A stretch of DNA of 64,000 nt from Marinagarivorans sp. (GCA_028281865.1 JANQJB010000108.1:1-64000), one strand, 5' to 3'; positions 15,409-25,315 are shown, numbered from the stretch's first letter. Notes: generated by a model from the letters alone, not told the origin. A program made the numbers and translations.

Positions 15409-16797
15409 TCAATTTTCTAGGCTAGTCATTGTCAGGTGTTCAAGCCAGTGTTTTTTGTATTCCACAATTTTGTCAGTTAACGACGCAACGATTTTAGTGT
15501 ATTGAATATTCGTTTCCTTTATCTCAGGCCAATAACTCAGCATGGCAGCGCCCAATGTAACACCATATGCTTGTTCGCATATGTAAACATCTTGGCCGCG
15601 TAAGCTGGCTAGCAAAGAGCAAAACAGTTGGTTATTGACAAGTGGACCTTCGACGTAGAGGTCACCGCGCGAGTTCACCAGAGACAAACACTGGTCGGAT
15701 AAAAGCGTAATATAGAGTGTTGCCACCGCGTTGAGTTGTTTTTGTGTAAGCTCCTGATTGGGAATAATTTTTCCTTGCTTGTCGGGGAAAGGGCCTCCAG
15801 TATTAACAAAGTGAGGTAATGCAAAAATACCTTCTTCAATTATTGCTGTAATATCTTTCTCATCTATATCACAGCGCGAAATATCGCCGAGAATAATTTC
15901 GTGCTCACGGCCACCCATAAAACGCGCGCAGGCAATCGGGCGCGAAAATACATCGATATTCGCTAAACAATCGCGCTCGCCGTCAAGATCTACAACAGGC
16001 GTGTTTGGCGACATCGCAATAAACCAAGTTCCGGTTGAGAGCAGTGTGAAATCGCTTTTATTTTGTTTCGCTTGCAAGATGTATGGGAACAAAGCGGAAT
16101 TGGAGTCGTGGACGCCACAGTGAACCGCGCATTCGTGATCAATACCTAGCTGATTTTTCAATGCCGGTTTAAGTGTTCCGAGTTGTTCCCACGCCGCAGT
16201 ATTTTTGGGGAATTTACTTGCCCAGTTTTCTGATTTAACAAGGCTCGATAACTCCCACTTATTAAAATCCCACAAATCGGTATGCACACCTAGAGACGTA
16301 ATTTCGTTAGCAATAACACCGCTTAGACGGTTGGCCCAATATTGTGGGTACATTAATATATGTGTAACGGTTTTAAATTGTTCTGGAAATTGCTTGGCTT
16401 GAAAATAAATCTGTGTACCGATATTTAAACCTAGAGGCAAATTAGGCGATAACGTTTCAGAAAAGTTTGGACGAATGGCTTCGTAAGCTTGCTTTATGTC
16501 GTTGGGTATTTCATATTCGTAGTCAAGTATAGGGAGCGCTAATTCACCAGTATTATTCAATAGTGCCGCTGTCGCACCGTGTGATACCGAAATAATGCGA
16601 TCGATATTCCATTGCGAAAAAAATACTTTCGCTTGCTCAATAAACCATTCAAAAATCAAATCCGTATCGATCGCTGGATAAAATTGCGTATTGAGAATGG
16701 GGGTCGATAAGGTTTCAATTGCATGTATTTCACCGCGGCTAGAGACAACCGCTAATTTGCAATGAGTTTTTCCCGTATCGAGTACTAGGCAGTGCAT
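15409..16797 (-). CDS. FGGY-family kinase, probable L-rhamnulokinase
   Basis: 462 residues. FGGY kinase landmarks: N-terminal phosphate loop MHCLVLDTGKTHCKLAVVS, HGVHDSNSALFPYI (substrate and phosphate-binding aspartate region), LLSTGTWFIAMSP, and the C-terminal ATP-binding GDLYVEGPLVNN plus YGVTLGAAMLSY. It resembles the kinases paired with RhaI-type isomerases rather than E. coli RhaB. The expected reaction is ATP-dependent phosphorylation of L-rhamnulose at C1 in the cytoplasm. It lies between a sulfatase gene (15 bp upstream) and lutC (14 bp downstream) in the same operon as rhaI and the aldolase fusion. L-fuculose or another ketose is possible, but the context favours rhamnulose. Confidence 0.82.
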   Translation of the reverse strand: MHCLVLDTGKTHCKLAVVSSRGEIHAIETLSTPILNTQFYPAIDTDLIFEWFIEQAKVFFSQWNIDRIISVSHGATAALLNNTGELALPILDYEYEIPNDIKQAYEAIRPNFSETLSPNLPLGLNIGTQIYFQAKQFPEQFKTVTHILMYPQYWANRLSGVIANEITSLGVHTDLWDFNKWELSSLVKSENWASKFPKNTAAWEQLGTLKPALKNQLGIDHECAVHCGVHDSNSALFPYILQAKQNKSDFTLLSTGTWFIAMSPNTPVVDLDGERDCLANIDVFSRPIACARFMGGREHEIILGDISRCDIDEKDITAIIEEGIFALPHFVNTGGPFPDKQGKIIPNQELTQKQLNAVATLYITLLSDQCLSLVNSRGDLYVEGPLVNNQLFCSLLASLRGQDVYICEQAYGVTLGAAMLSYWPEIKETNIQYTKIVASLTDKIVEYKKHWLEHLTMTSLEN

Positions 16798-16812
16798 ACA
16801 TATTTTCTCATT

Positions 16813-18252
16813 TTACGGCGCAATTTGTTTATCCAGGAAAGAACGAAAATCTTCGACCTTTGCAGGGTGAAGGTGCGCTAGATTATTCTCTTCTCCAGGA
16901 TCGTTTTTAAGATTGTAAAGTTCGATACCTTGGTTTAAACCATATCGAACAGCTTTCCAATCGCCTTTGCGCGCTGCTTGACGTACGTTTATAGTTTTTT
17001 TATCGCCTATACGTGTGCGGAAACCCCAGTACATCATTCGTTCTGGAAGCGTTTGCCCCTCCATCATTGAACTTTTGAAGGAGACTCCATTGTATTTTGC
17101 TTCAGTCGATTTAACATCGATATCAGTAATTTCCGCAAATGTTGGCAATATATCCCAAAACGCTATCGGCGTTGAATTAGTCGAACCTTTGGCAATGTGA
17201 TTGGGCCATTTAACGATAAAAGGCACGTGAATGCCGCCTTCATATAAATCGCGTTTAATGCCTCGGTACGGGGCTGAAGCTTCAAAAAATATTGGGTCAG
17301 CCCCGCCCTCATGGTGGGGGCCATTGTCAGAGCTAAAAATAACAATCGTGTCGTCGGCTAAACCAAGTTTTTCTAATTGCTGATTTATACGGCCGACATC
17401 GCGGTCAATTGCGGCAATCATCCCGGCTAATGTGGCGCGAGGTTTTGCTACCGGTTCGGGATAATAAGGCGTAAAACGGTTGATAGCTTTTCCTGTTGAC
17501 ATCCCGGGGTAGGGTTCTTCTTCAAATTTATTTTCGTAGAGTTTGTAGGTTGAATCTGGAGAAGCTAATTCGGCGTGTGGGAAAGTGTAAGCAAGAAACA
17601 AAAAAAACGGTTTTTCGTGTTTTTGGCCGATATAGTTAATTGCCTCGCTGGTGAAAAGATCGTGGATAAGAATACGATCTTTTTTTTCACCGCTAATATT
17701 TTCTTCAATTTTTTCCTGCTTGTTGTCTCGCCAAATCGTCTGTGGATATTGGCGATGAGCTTCTAAGTTGCCCATAAATCCAAACCAATGATTAAAACCC
17801 ATGCTGATCGGATCATTTTTGCCGACGCTATCACCGATACCGTATTTACCAATTAAGCGCGTGTCGTAACCTGAGTTTTGCAACAGATGTGCAAATGTAT
17901 AGTCGTGTTCACGCAATTTAATCGAGTTGTCAATGCTGTGCAGCAACTGTCCGTCTCGCCCGGTAAATAAGGCCATTCGCGAGGGAGAGCAGACGGTGTT
18001 GCCCGCGTAAGCTTGCGTAAAACGAAGCCCTTCGGCGGCAAGTTTATCGATATGCGGTGTAGCGATTTTATTTTTTCTATATGCGCCGACTTGGCCAATG
18101 CCAAGGTCATCGGCCAATATAAAAATAATATTGGGTCGCTTTGATTGCTCGGCGTTTTGATGTTCTTTTATAGGCTTTGTGTTCGAACATGAGACAAATT
18201 GCAAAATAAACAATAAGAGCAAGCTAAAATTTATGATGGTCGATCTGAACAT
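16813..18252 (-). CDS. Type I (S1) sulfatase lipoprotein
   Basis: 479 residues with a lipoprotein signal ending LQFVSC (Cys22). The fold begins RPNIIFILADDLGIGQVGAY, with the metal-binding Asp pair. The active-site signature VCSPSRMALFTGR places the formylglycine-forming cysteine at residue 88 in canonical C-x-P-x-R form. Further sites are GKYGIG, IVIFSSDNGPHHEGG and YEGGIHVPFIVKWP. It would remove sulfate esters from a glycan in the periplasm or at the outer membrane after maturation by an FGE encoded elsewhere. It is 5 bp downstream of a second sulfatase gene. The adjacent kinase and rhaI indicate a rhamnose-containing sulfated substrate; the exact sulfate position cannot be read. Confidence 0.9.
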   Translation of the reverse strand: MFRSTIINFSLLLLFILQFVSCSNTKPIKEHQNAEQSKRPNIIFILADDLGIGQVGAYRKNKIATPHIDKLAAEGLRFTQAYAGNTVCSPSRMALFTGRDGQLLHSIDNSIKLREHDYTFAHLLQNSGYDTRLIGKYGIGDSVGKNDPISMGFNHWFGFMGNLEAHRQYPQTIWRDNKQEKIEENISGEKKDRILIHDLFTSEAINYIGQKHEKPFFLFLAYTFPHAELASPDSTYKLYENKFEEEPYPGMSTGKAINRFTPYYPEPVAKPRATLAGMIAAIDRDVGRINQQLEKLGLADDTIVIFSSDNGPHHEGGADPIFFEASAPYRGIKRDLYEGGIHVPFIVKWPNHIAKGSTNSTPIAFWDILPTFAEITDIDVKSTEAKYNGVSFKSSMMEGQTLPERMMYWGFRTRIGDKKTINVRQAARKGDWKAVRYGLNQGIELYNLKNDPGEENNLAHLHPAKVEDFRSFLDKQIAP

Positions 18253-18257
18253 GGTTT

Positions 18258-19676
18258 TTATTGCTTCTTTAATTTTTCAATTTCTTTGAGTTTCCATTCC
18301 AGTGTATATCGATCTGCTTTGGATCTGGATGGAATACGATCTTTTACCGGGCCCAGCTTTTTAATAAATGCTTCAGTTTCTTTTTTGAGTTCGCTAACCT
18401 TTTCAGGCATCTCGGACGCGAGATTGTTTTTTTCGCCGGGATCTTTCGCTAAGTTATATAACAGTTCGCCATGCGGACCATAAGCGCCGGGCCACTTGCC
18501 GGCGAGCGACTGAGCGCGGCCTTTGTGTGGGAGTTTCAGTTTCCATTCGCCCACGCGAATACCTGTCACTTTGCCTTGTTCAAAATAGGGGATGACGCGC
18601 CTAGGGTCTTCGGATTTTCCGTGTAAGACTGATGTTATGCTAATGCCGTCAATTTTATTGGGTGGTGAAATGCCGGCGTATTCTGCAATAGTTGGAAACC
18701 AATCAAGCATCGAGGCTGCATATTTATAGGTACTATTTTTTTTAATTTTTCCCGGAAAGCTTGCGATTGTTGGCACTCTTACACCGCCTTCAAATGTGGT
18801 AAATTTCCCGTTACGAAAGTGGCCGGAGGAGCCGCCGTATTTCCCCATATCAAGCCACGGCCCATTATCGCTGCTAAAGATAACCAAGGTTTTTTTATCT
18901 AGTTTTAATTTTTTTAACGTTTGCGTAATTTGTCCGACGCTCCAATCGAGTTCTTCGATCGTATCGCCATAAATACCCAGTTTTGATTTGCCCGCAAATT
19001 CTTCTGAAGCGTAAAGTGGCACATGGGGCATGGTGTGGGATAAATATAAAAAGAAGGGGCGGTCTTTGTTACGCGTGATAAATTCAATCGAGGATTGCGT
19101 ATAGTGTTTTGTCAGTAATCGCTGATCGGGCGAAAAATTAATAACATCTTCGTCATCCATCAATACAAATGAATCCATGTCGTTGGAATAAGGGACACCA
19201 AAAAATTCGTCAAACCCTTGAAAAGTAGGCAGGTAGCGCTTTACATGCCCCAAATGCCATTTGCCAACGATTTTGCTTGTGTAACCTTTTGGCCTTAATA
19301 ATTCGGCGATAGTGAGTTCTGCTTCTGGCATACCGGTAAAACTCGATGGCCAAAATACGACGCCGTCTGCCCCTTCGCGAATTGGGTAGCGGCCGGTAAG
19401 CAAACCAAAGCGTGAGGGGGAGCACACAGGTGATACCGAATAAAACGAGGTAAATTTCATTCCTGATTTTGCCAGCGCGTCGATATGAGGGGTGCGAATA
19501 GGCGTATCGTAAAATGCTCCTACATCGCCCATGCCAAGGTCGTCGGCAAAAATAATAATAAAATTGGGGCGCTGTGTTTTGGCCAACGCGCTAAACGATA
19601 TTAGTGAGATAAGAGAAATTAAAAATAAAAAGTGGCTAATACGTAAATGTGTTTTTACTCTATTTTGAAAATACAT
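18258..19676 (-). CDS. Type I (S1) sulfatase, secreted
   Basis: 472 residues with a signal peptide (FLFLISLISLISFSALAK, cleaved after ALA). The sulfatase core: RPNFIIIFADDLGMGDVGAF, active-site VCSPSRFGLLTGRYP with the modifiable Cys at residue 85, SKIVGKWHLGH, LVIFSSDNGPWLDMG, and FEGGVRVPTIASFPG. The C-terminal half has the arylsulfatase-type LYNLAKDPGEKNNLA block. It differs from its downstream neighbour in anchoring (cleaved signal rather than lipoprotein), so the pair may act in different parts of the envelope. It is in the same minus-strand operon as the permease and rhaI. Confidence 0.9.
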   Translation of the reverse strand: MYFQNRVKTHLRISHFLFLISLISLISFSALAKTQRPNFIIIFADDLGMGDVGAFYDTPIRTPHIDALAKSGMKFTSFYSVSPVCSPSRFGLLTGRYPIREGADGVVFWPSSFTGMPEAELTIAELLRPKGYTSKIVGKWHLGHVKRYLPTFQGFDEFFGVPYSNDMDSFVLMDDEDVINFSPDQRLLTKHYTQSSIEFITRNKDRPFFLYLSHTMPHVPLYASEEFAGKSKLGIYGDTIEELDWSVGQITQTLKKLKLDKKTLVIFSSDNGPWLDMGKYGGSSGHFRNGKFTTFEGGVRVPTIASFPGKIKKNSTYKYAASMLDWFPTIAEYAGISPPNKIDGISITSVLHGKSEDPRRVIPYFEQGKVTGIRVGEWKLKLPHKGRAQSLAGKWPGAYGPHGELLYNLAKDPGEKNNLASEMPEKVSELKKETEAFIKKLGPVKDRIPSRSKADRYTLEWKLKEIEKLKKQ

Positions 19677-19716
19677 ATTAGCGCACGATTAATTGACTAA
19701 TTGCTTGCCTTTGGTA

Positions 19717-21387
19717 TCAGTCCTGCCAATAGGTTTTGGCGATGGCTGAGATGAAAAAGGCTAAGGTTGGGTAAATCATCATGTGTTTTACCCAGGCAAA
19801 GCCCTGGTCAAAGTTTTCCGCACTTAGCGTCATGGCGTATAAGCCTAAGCCGACGCACACCGCTAGCGAAGTCCAAGCGACGACGCCGGCGATAATAATT
19901 TTAGGCGGTTGTTTGCTTCCACCCAGTTCGCCTTGTACATGATGGGTTTTTAGGAATTCACTTTCTTCTTCAATGCGTTTGGCAATTTCTTGTTCATGCG
20001 TTTGGCTTTGTTCACGATAGTCGTTTGCAGCACCTGCAATTTTTGCAAAAACGATGTAAGCAACGGTACTTGCGAGCCAAACAGGGATTAATAAGAAGAA
20101 TAAATGTATGCCTGCCATATTAAGCACGAAAGCTAATCCTACACCGATTGCCCACGTCGCCAATGCTGGCCAGTTTAATGCGACGTTGCTGTATTGGCGC
20201 CAGTAGCGCGTATATCCCATCTTAGGAAAAAGCCAATGCTCAGTTGTTAGGATGGCGCCAACGGGTGCAACAATTAATCCCATCCAGCCGACAAAACTTA
20301 ACAGGCCTGTGAAGACAAATGGGAAGCACGATATAACGGTTGTAATTGCGCCGACAAACAATGTGACTTTTGCGCGGCTCCATTTGGGGTTAAGTGATTG
20401 AAACGCTAACCCGGCGCGATAAAGTGTAGGGTTGGAGGTTGTCCAACCGGCGATAATAACAGCGATAATTCCTGCCATACCCAACGCTTGGTAGGCAACT
20501 TCGCCCGCGTCTAGTTTGGTAACTGTTGTATTGAGAATAACGCCTGCGCCTGCGCCCATAATTCCGGCAAATATCCATGCGCCAAAGTGGCCAATAAACA
20601 TTCCGAGTGCGGAAAAATATCCGTAGTTGGGGTTGCGCGCATAGCGCAAAATCGACATATCACCTAAGCTTCCGTGCATGGCGAGGTTGCATACCCAGGC
20701 AAATCCGGCAACGTGCCAAAAGCCGATTTCGTTTTCTGTGTCAATCCAAACGAGATTTTCCGCGATATTCCAAAAGTCGCTCATTGATGACAATGGCATA
20801 CTTAGGCCCGCTTCGCGTGTTAGTGCTGGTAGTAATGTTAATGCGCCGACAAAAAACATTACTATCATCCAAGGCACGACGGTGCTGGCAAATTGCGCAA
20901 GGCGTTTAAAGCCGTAAACGGCTACGGCCACTACTACTGCTCCTACGGCCATTGCGATAATGACAAATGAAATATCGGTTGGATACCATTGGGTTTGTGG
21001 TTCAATACCAAATGGGATACGAACGGCGGATGCTGAGACGGTAATCATGCAGCCAGCGAGAATAATAAAGAGTGCGCCGTTAATAAGGCTGTATATTAAT
21101 ACGAAGGGTGCGCCCGCTATTTTTTCGAGGTAGGCGTATAGTGTCATGCGCGTTTCGGTGGCAATGGGTGCGCAGACAAAACGCCATGTGAGTACTGCGA
21201 GTAAGTTTCCGACTAATAAACCTAAGATAACTTCGCTTGCGGAAACGCCCCAGCTTACGAACAATGCGCCGATGACGAATTCGGTTCCGGCGATATGTTC
21301 GCCGGCGTAAAGCGCGGCGAAATGTTTAGCGCCGTGCAATTTTTCGGGTGGTACTGGGACGTGATCAAATTCCTGAGCTTCACTCAT
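19717..21387 (-). CDS. NCS1/CodB-type permease, candidate L-rhamnose importer
   Basis: 556 residues with about twelve hydrophobic segments in the pattern of the nucleobase-cation-symport-1 family: FAALYAGEHIAGTEFVIGAL near the N-terminus, GCMITVSASAVRIPFG, ALGMAGIIAVIIAGWTTSNP, and C-terminal segments after a charged cytoplasmic loop (about residues 460-500, rich in Glu/Gln). NCS1 proteins usually carry purines, pyrimidines or related compounds. Here the gene sits between rhaI and two sulfatase genes, and no RhaT or rhamnose ABC importer was recognised, so it may carry L-rhamnose or a related product. That is inference from context; the fold assignment is stronger than the substrate. Confidence 0.82.
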   Translation of the reverse strand: MSEAQEFDHVPVPPEKLHGAKHFAALYAGEHIAGTEFVIGALFVSWGVSASEVILGLLVGNLLAVLTWRFVCAPIATETRMTLYAYLEKIAGAPFVLIYSLINGALFIILAGCMITVSASAVRIPFGIEPQTQWYPTDISFVIIAMAVGAVVVAVAVYGFKRLAQFASTVVPWMIVMFFVGALTLLPALTREAGLSMPLSSMSDFWNIAENLVWIDTENEIGFWHVAGFAWVCNLAMHGSLGDMSILRYARNPNYGYFSALGMFIGHFGAWIFAGIMGAGAGVILNTTVTKLDAGEVAYQALGMAGIIAVIIAGWTTSNPTLYRAGLAFQSLNPKWSRAKVTLFVGAITTVISCFPFVFTGLLSFVGWMGLIVAPVGAILTTEHWLFPKMGYTRYWRQYSNVALNWPALATWAIGVGLAFVLNMAGIHLFFLLIPVWLASTVAYIVFAKIAGAANDYREQSQTHEQEIAKRIEEESEFLKTHHVQGELGGSKQPPKIIIAGVVAWTSLAVCVGLGLYAMTLSAENFDQGFAWVKHMMIYPTLAFFISAIAKTYWQD

Positions 21388-21438
21388 CGTATTTCCCCCT
21401 CGATTAATTTTTTATTGAGTTTTTTTCTTAGACCGCGA

Positions 21439-21539
21439 CGAGGGTGAGAGAGGGTTTTAAGACACACCGTAAACACATCCTTGTGGGCTCGTCGCGCGAG
21501 TCCCGCGCGCCACGGTCTTAAAACCCTCTCTCACCCTCG
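21439..21539 (+). repeat. Structured dispersed repeat, copy C
   Basis: A perfect 25-bp inverted repeat (21439-21463 with 21515-21539) encloses the conserved core with mini-hairpin CACA-TCCT-TGTG (21474-21485), GGCT and the CGCGCG inner hairpin. It lies between rhaI and the permease gene inside a co-directional operon and is followed by a separate 7-bp hairpin (CTCTCAG/CTGAGAG, 21541-21560). Possible consequences are partial termination or differential mRNA stability within the operon. Confidence 0.88.
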
Positions 21540-21568
21540 CCTCTCAGTGCGTGCTGAGAGATTTGTTT

Positions 21569-22858
21569 TTAAACAATTCCGGACGATGCGTTTCCACTGG
21601 ATGGCCGCGCTTCAGTTACTTTTTTTCTATATTCACTTGCACGATAAGTCGCAATCGTATCGATGGCGCCCCCTTGTTCTAATCGCGCTTGTTGAACAAT
21701 GGCACTGACATCAGTTTCATAAGCACTGCGCAATGTGTTGTAAGCCATTAGTGCGTCGTTTTCTTCTTGGTATTGATTTAATAATTTGTGATCGACTAAT
21801 AGAGCGCGCGCATAGGTGCGCGAAATAACGTCGGCGCTATTCATCAAGCTTTCGATCGGGTCGGTTACGTTGTGTGATTGATCCATCATATAAGCAGGAT
21901 TAAATTGTGCGTCGCGCGCTCCTGCTTCAACTAACTCGTTAAAGATTAAAAATAATTGGAAGGGGTTTATTGAACCCGAGTCTAAGTCGTCGTCGCCGTA
22001 TTTACTGTCGTTAAAATGGAAGCCGCCGAGTTTTTTGGCGTGATGTAAGCGCGCGACAATCATTTCGATATTAACGTTGGGTGCATGGTGGCCGAGGTCA
22101 ACTAAACATTTGCATTTTTCGCCGAGTGTTTGTGCGGCTAATAAGCTGCTGCCCCAATCTTGAATAACGGTTGAATAAAAAGCCGGCTCAAATATTTTAT
22201 GTTCTAAAAACATCTGCCAGTCATCGGGAAGTGCGGCGTAAATTTTTGCGTTGCTGTCGAGGTAGTGATTAAAAGCGTTGGTAAAACTTTGTTGACCAGC
22301 AAAGTTAGAGCCGTCGCCAACCCAAACGGTTAATGCTTTTGAACCGAGTTTTTTTCCTGCTTCAATAACTTCGATATTGTGGTCAACCGCTTGCTGGCGC
22401 GTTGCTGCGTCTGAATGCGTTAAGCTGCCAAATTTATAGGAGTGCTTTTGTTCTTTTTGGTCCTGGAATGTGTTGGAATTAACGGCGTCGAAGCCGAGCC
22501 CAAATGCTGCAGCATATTCGCGTAGCTCATTAAAATCATCGACGTTATCCCAGGGGAAATGAGGGGAAACGGTATTGGTGGTTTTAGAAAGTTGTTGTAT
22601 TACGCCGCAATCTTCAATTTTTTCGAAAACGTTGCGTGGTTCGCCACCCATGGGAAAACGCGCGAAGCGTGTGCCGCCGGTGCCAACACCCCAACTCGGA
22701 ATGGCAACGGAAAACTCTGCGATTTTATTTTTTATTGTTTCAATATTAATATTTTGGCGAGCAAGTTTTTCGCCGAGATACTGATAATCACGTTTAAGTT
22801 CTGCGGCTCGAATTTCATTTTGGTCTGCGACAATTGACGGGTCGATTGGCGTACGCAT
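21569..22858 (-). CDS. rhaI: L-rhamnose isomerase, Pseudomonas stutzeri/Rhizobium RhaI type
   Basis: 429 residues, the length of the characterised P. stutzeri enzyme, with motifs in the same order: AIPSWGVGTGGTRFARFP, DAVNSNTFQD, LTHSDAATRQQAVDHN, KALTVWVGDGSNF, the metal/acid residues in FLEHKIFEPAFYSTVIQDWG, LVDLGHHAPNVNIEMIVARL, GGFHFNDSKYGDDDLDSGSI and DQSHNVTDPIESL. It interconverts L-rhamnose and L-rhamnulose in the cytoplasm using divalent metal, as a TIM-barrel enzyme unrelated in close detail to E. coli RhaA. It lies between the aldolase/dehydrogenase gene (upstream, 134-bp gap) and the permease. Confidence 0.96.
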   Translation of the reverse strand: MRTPIDPSIVADQNEIRAAELKRDYQYLGEKLARQNINIETIKNKIAEFSVAIPSWGVGTGGTRFARFPMGGEPRNVFEKIEDCGVIQQLSKTTNTVSPHFPWDNVDDFNELREYAAAFGLGFDAVNSNTFQDQKEQKHSYKFGSLTHSDAATRQQAVDHNIEVIEAGKKLGSKALTVWVGDGSNFAGQQSFTNAFNHYLDSNAKIYAALPDDWQMFLEHKIFEPAFYSTVIQDWGSSLLAAQTLGEKCKCLVDLGHHAPNVNIEMIVARLHHAKKLGGFHFNDSKYGDDDLDSGSINPFQLFLIFNELVEAGARDAQFNPAYMMDQSHNVTDPIESLMNSADVISRTYARALLVDHKLLNQYQEENDALMAYNTLRSAYETDVSAIVQQARLEQGGAIDTIATYRASEYRKKVTEARPSSGNASSGIV

Positions 22859-22992
22859 AATAATTTCTCGCTTATCTCAGCAAAGTTGCTTGCGGTATCT
22901 CACCGCAAGCGTAGAAACTAAACTTTTTTACCGTCCCTGGATAGTTATTGATTCTCAAAAGTTGTTGCTTGTTAAAATAATGTGAAAATGTC

Positions 22993-25083
22993 TTAGCGAA
23001 CAAATGCGCCCGCGTGCCCTGCGTCGACATTAATGATATTGCCTGTCGATTTGGCGGATGCATCGCTGGCTAAAAAGAAAATGGCTTCAGCAATATCTTC
23101 CGGATAAACCGAGCGCTTTAGCATGCTGCGATTGCGGTAATGGGCTTCGAGGTCATCTATGCCGATACCGTACGCGTCTGCACGTTCTTTTTTCCAGTCG
23201 CCATCCCAAATTTTGCTGCCGCGCAATACGGCATCGGGGTTGACTGAATTGACACGAATTTGGTGAGCGGCTCCTTCGAGTGCTAAGCAGCGGGCAAGGT
23301 GGACCTCGGCGGCTTTGGCTGAAGCGTAGGCTGCCGCGTTAGGTGTCGCGGCCAGCGAGTTTTTACTCGAGACAAACACAATGGCGCCGCCACCGCGATT
23401 TTTCATTAATTTAAACGCTTCGCGCGCGGCGAGAAAATAACCTTCCACTAAGATACTGTAATTTTTACGCCAGTGTTCAAGCGTGATTTCTTCGATAGGT
23501 GCGGAAGAGGCGATGCCGGCGTTGGCGACCATAATGTCAATGCCGCCAAACTCGCGCGCGAGATAGGCGAACGAAGCCTGCATCATTTGCTCATTCGTAA
23601 CATCGCAGACAAAACCGCGAATACGGTCTTTACCGAAAGCGCTGGCAAATTCTTCCACCGCACGGTTCAGGTTGTTTTCGTCAATATCGGTTAACAAGAC
23701 GCTGGCGCCATTTTCAAGTAGCTTGGTTGCCGTCGCTCTGCCGATGCCCCCTGCGCCGCCCGTAACGTAAGCAACGCGGCCGTGAAGTGGTTTCGCCTTT
23801 GGCATGCGTTGCAATTTAGCTTCTTCGAGCAGCCAGTATTCAATATCAAAGGCTTCTTGCTCGTCTAATCCGACGTAGTCGCTAACGGCGGTGGCTCCGC
23901 GCATCACGTTAATAGCGTTAATATAAAATTCACTTGCGATGCGCGCTGTGGCTTTGTCTTTGGCAAATGAGACTAAGCCAATACCGGGTATTAAATAAAT
24001 AATCGGGTTGGCATCCCGAATCGCTGGGCTGTTGTCGCGTTTGCAGCGTTCGTAGTAAGCGGCATACTGGTCGCGATATTCAGAAAAGATGCGATCTAAG
24101 TAAGCTCCTCCTTCTTTCAAATACGACTCGGTATCAATAATAAGTGGGCGGATTTTGGTGCGCAGAAAATGATCGGGGCAAGAAGTTCCGATAGCGGCTA
24201 GTTTTTCCAGTTCGTTTGACCCGACATATTCTAGGACTTCCGGAATGTCACTAAAGTGGCCGACCTTGTACTCGTCTTTACTAATGTAAGAGCGAATTTC
24301 GGGCATTATTTGAGAGGCGAACGCGATGCGTTCTTCACTGGCTTTGCTTTCGACTTTGGCTCCGCCGAATGCTTCACCCTTACTTAAGCGCGAGTTTAGA
24401 AAGTGTGCTGCTTGCTGAATAATCTCGAGTGTATTCTCGTAGCATTCTTTTGCACTATCACCCCAGGTAAAGCAACCGTGACCTGCGAGGAGTATGCCTT
24501 TAATACCTGGGTTTTTTTCGACACACTCACGCAGAGCTAAGCCGAGATCAAAGCCCGGACGTTGCCAAGGTACCCATCCCAATTTTCCGCCGAAGATTTC
24601 TTCATTCAACTCTTGGCAATTAGCTGCGCACGCGACGGCGATAACGGCGTCGGGGTGCATGTGGTCAACGTGTTTAAACGGCAGATAGGCGTGCAGTGGG
24701 GTGTCGATACTCGGTGCGCGGGGGTTGAGGTTGTATATGCAATGCTGCAAGTAGCCCACCATTTCGTCTTCCATGTGGATACCTTTATAAAGGCCTTCCA
24801 ACGCAAGCAGTTTGTCCATATAAAGGGTGGCAAAGCTATCCATTTTGGCAGATCCAAGGTCGCCACCTGAACCCTTGACCATTAGAATTTCAGTTTCCTC
24901 ACCCGTTACTGGGTCAGGCTGCAGAAATTTAGCGGAAGTATTACCACCGCCGAAGTTAGTAATTGCAAGGTCGGAACCGAGTAAATTGGACCTATAGAGC
25001 ACTAATTCGGCCTCGGTCATGTTGGCGGCCGCTTCGTCGGACCAACGGGACTCTGGAACTTTCAACAACAGCGCGTTTGACAT
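22993..25083 (-). CDS. Bifunctional rhamnulose-1-phosphate aldolase / short-chain dehydrogenase
   Basis: The start at 25083 (MSNALLLKVPESRW) is chosen because GGAGA lies 5 nt upstream; an in-frame ATG at 25086 is too close to it. 696 residues, near the length of rhizobial RhaD. The N-terminal half is a class II aldolase: ITNFGGGNTSAKF, metal ligands in HAYLPFKHVDHMHPDAVIA, and GHGCFTWGDSAKECYENT. From about residue 430 the C-terminal half is an SDR: VAYVTGGAGGIGRATA, IMVANAGIASSAP, VFVSSKNSLAA, YASAK. Known fusions cleave L-rhamnulose-1-phosphate to DHAP and L-lactaldehyde, then oxidise the aldehyde to L-lactate with NAD. First gene of the minus-strand operon, divergent from lutAB. Confidence 0.93.
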   Translation of the reverse strand: MSNALLLKVPESRWSDEAAANMTEAELVLYRSNLLGSDLAITNFGGGNTSAKFLQPDPVTGEETEILMVKGSGGDLGSAKMDSFATLYMDKLLALEGLYKGIHMEDEMVGYLQHCIYNLNPRAPSIDTPLHAYLPFKHVDHMHPDAVIAVACAANCQELNEEIFGGKLGWVPWQRPGFDLGLALRECVEKNPGIKGILLAGHGCFTWGDSAKECYENTLEIIQQAAHFLNSRLSKGEAFGGAKVESKASEERIAFASQIMPEIRSYISKDEYKVGHFSDIPEVLEYVGSNELEKLAAIGTSCPDHFLRTKIRPLIIDTESYLKEGGAYLDRIFSEYRDQYAAYYERCKRDNSPAIRDANPIIYLIPGIGLVSFAKDKATARIASEFYINAINVMRGATAVSDYVGLDEQEAFDIEYWLLEEAKLQRMPKAKPLHGRVAYVTGGAGGIGRATATKLLENGASVLLTDIDENNLNRAVEEFASAFGKDRIRGFVCDVTNEQMMQASFAYLAREFGGIDIMVANAGIASSAPIEEITLEHWRKNYSILVEGYFLAAREAFKLMKNRGGGAIVFVSSKNSLAATPNAAAYASAKAAEVHLARCLALEGAAHQIRVNSVNPDAVLRGSKIWDGDWKKERADAYGIGIDDLEAHYRNRSMLKRSVYPEDIAEAIFFLASDASAKSTGNIINVDAGHAGAFVR

Positions 25084-25315
25084 CATTTCTCCGCAATTTG
25101 TTGGTTGTTTAAAAAGGAGCCTAAGACTACACATTTGGTTTGAGCAGTTCAATGTGAAATTATTCAAAGATGATTACTTATGATCGATTTTGAGCGAAAC
25201 CTTGGTAAAATCTTTCAGAGTTAAAATCGCACTGGAAAGTGCAAAATGTATATAAATTAGCCCGTGTGGCCTTGCCTTTGTGCAGGTGTTATGCGCTGAA
25301 CTGGGAATTCAAATA
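25084..25315. promoter_or_regulatory. Divergent control region between the aldolase/dehydrogenase operon and lutAB
   Basis: The 232-bp spacer must carry promoters in both directions. It has an AT-rich TATAAA-like box near 25250-25256 reading toward lutA, and a small inverted repeat GCACT-ggaa-AGTGC (25229-25242) that could be an operator. The DeoR-family protein encoded at 38911 is the only sugar-type regulator in the window and a candidate to bind here; that link is inference. Confidence 0.5.
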
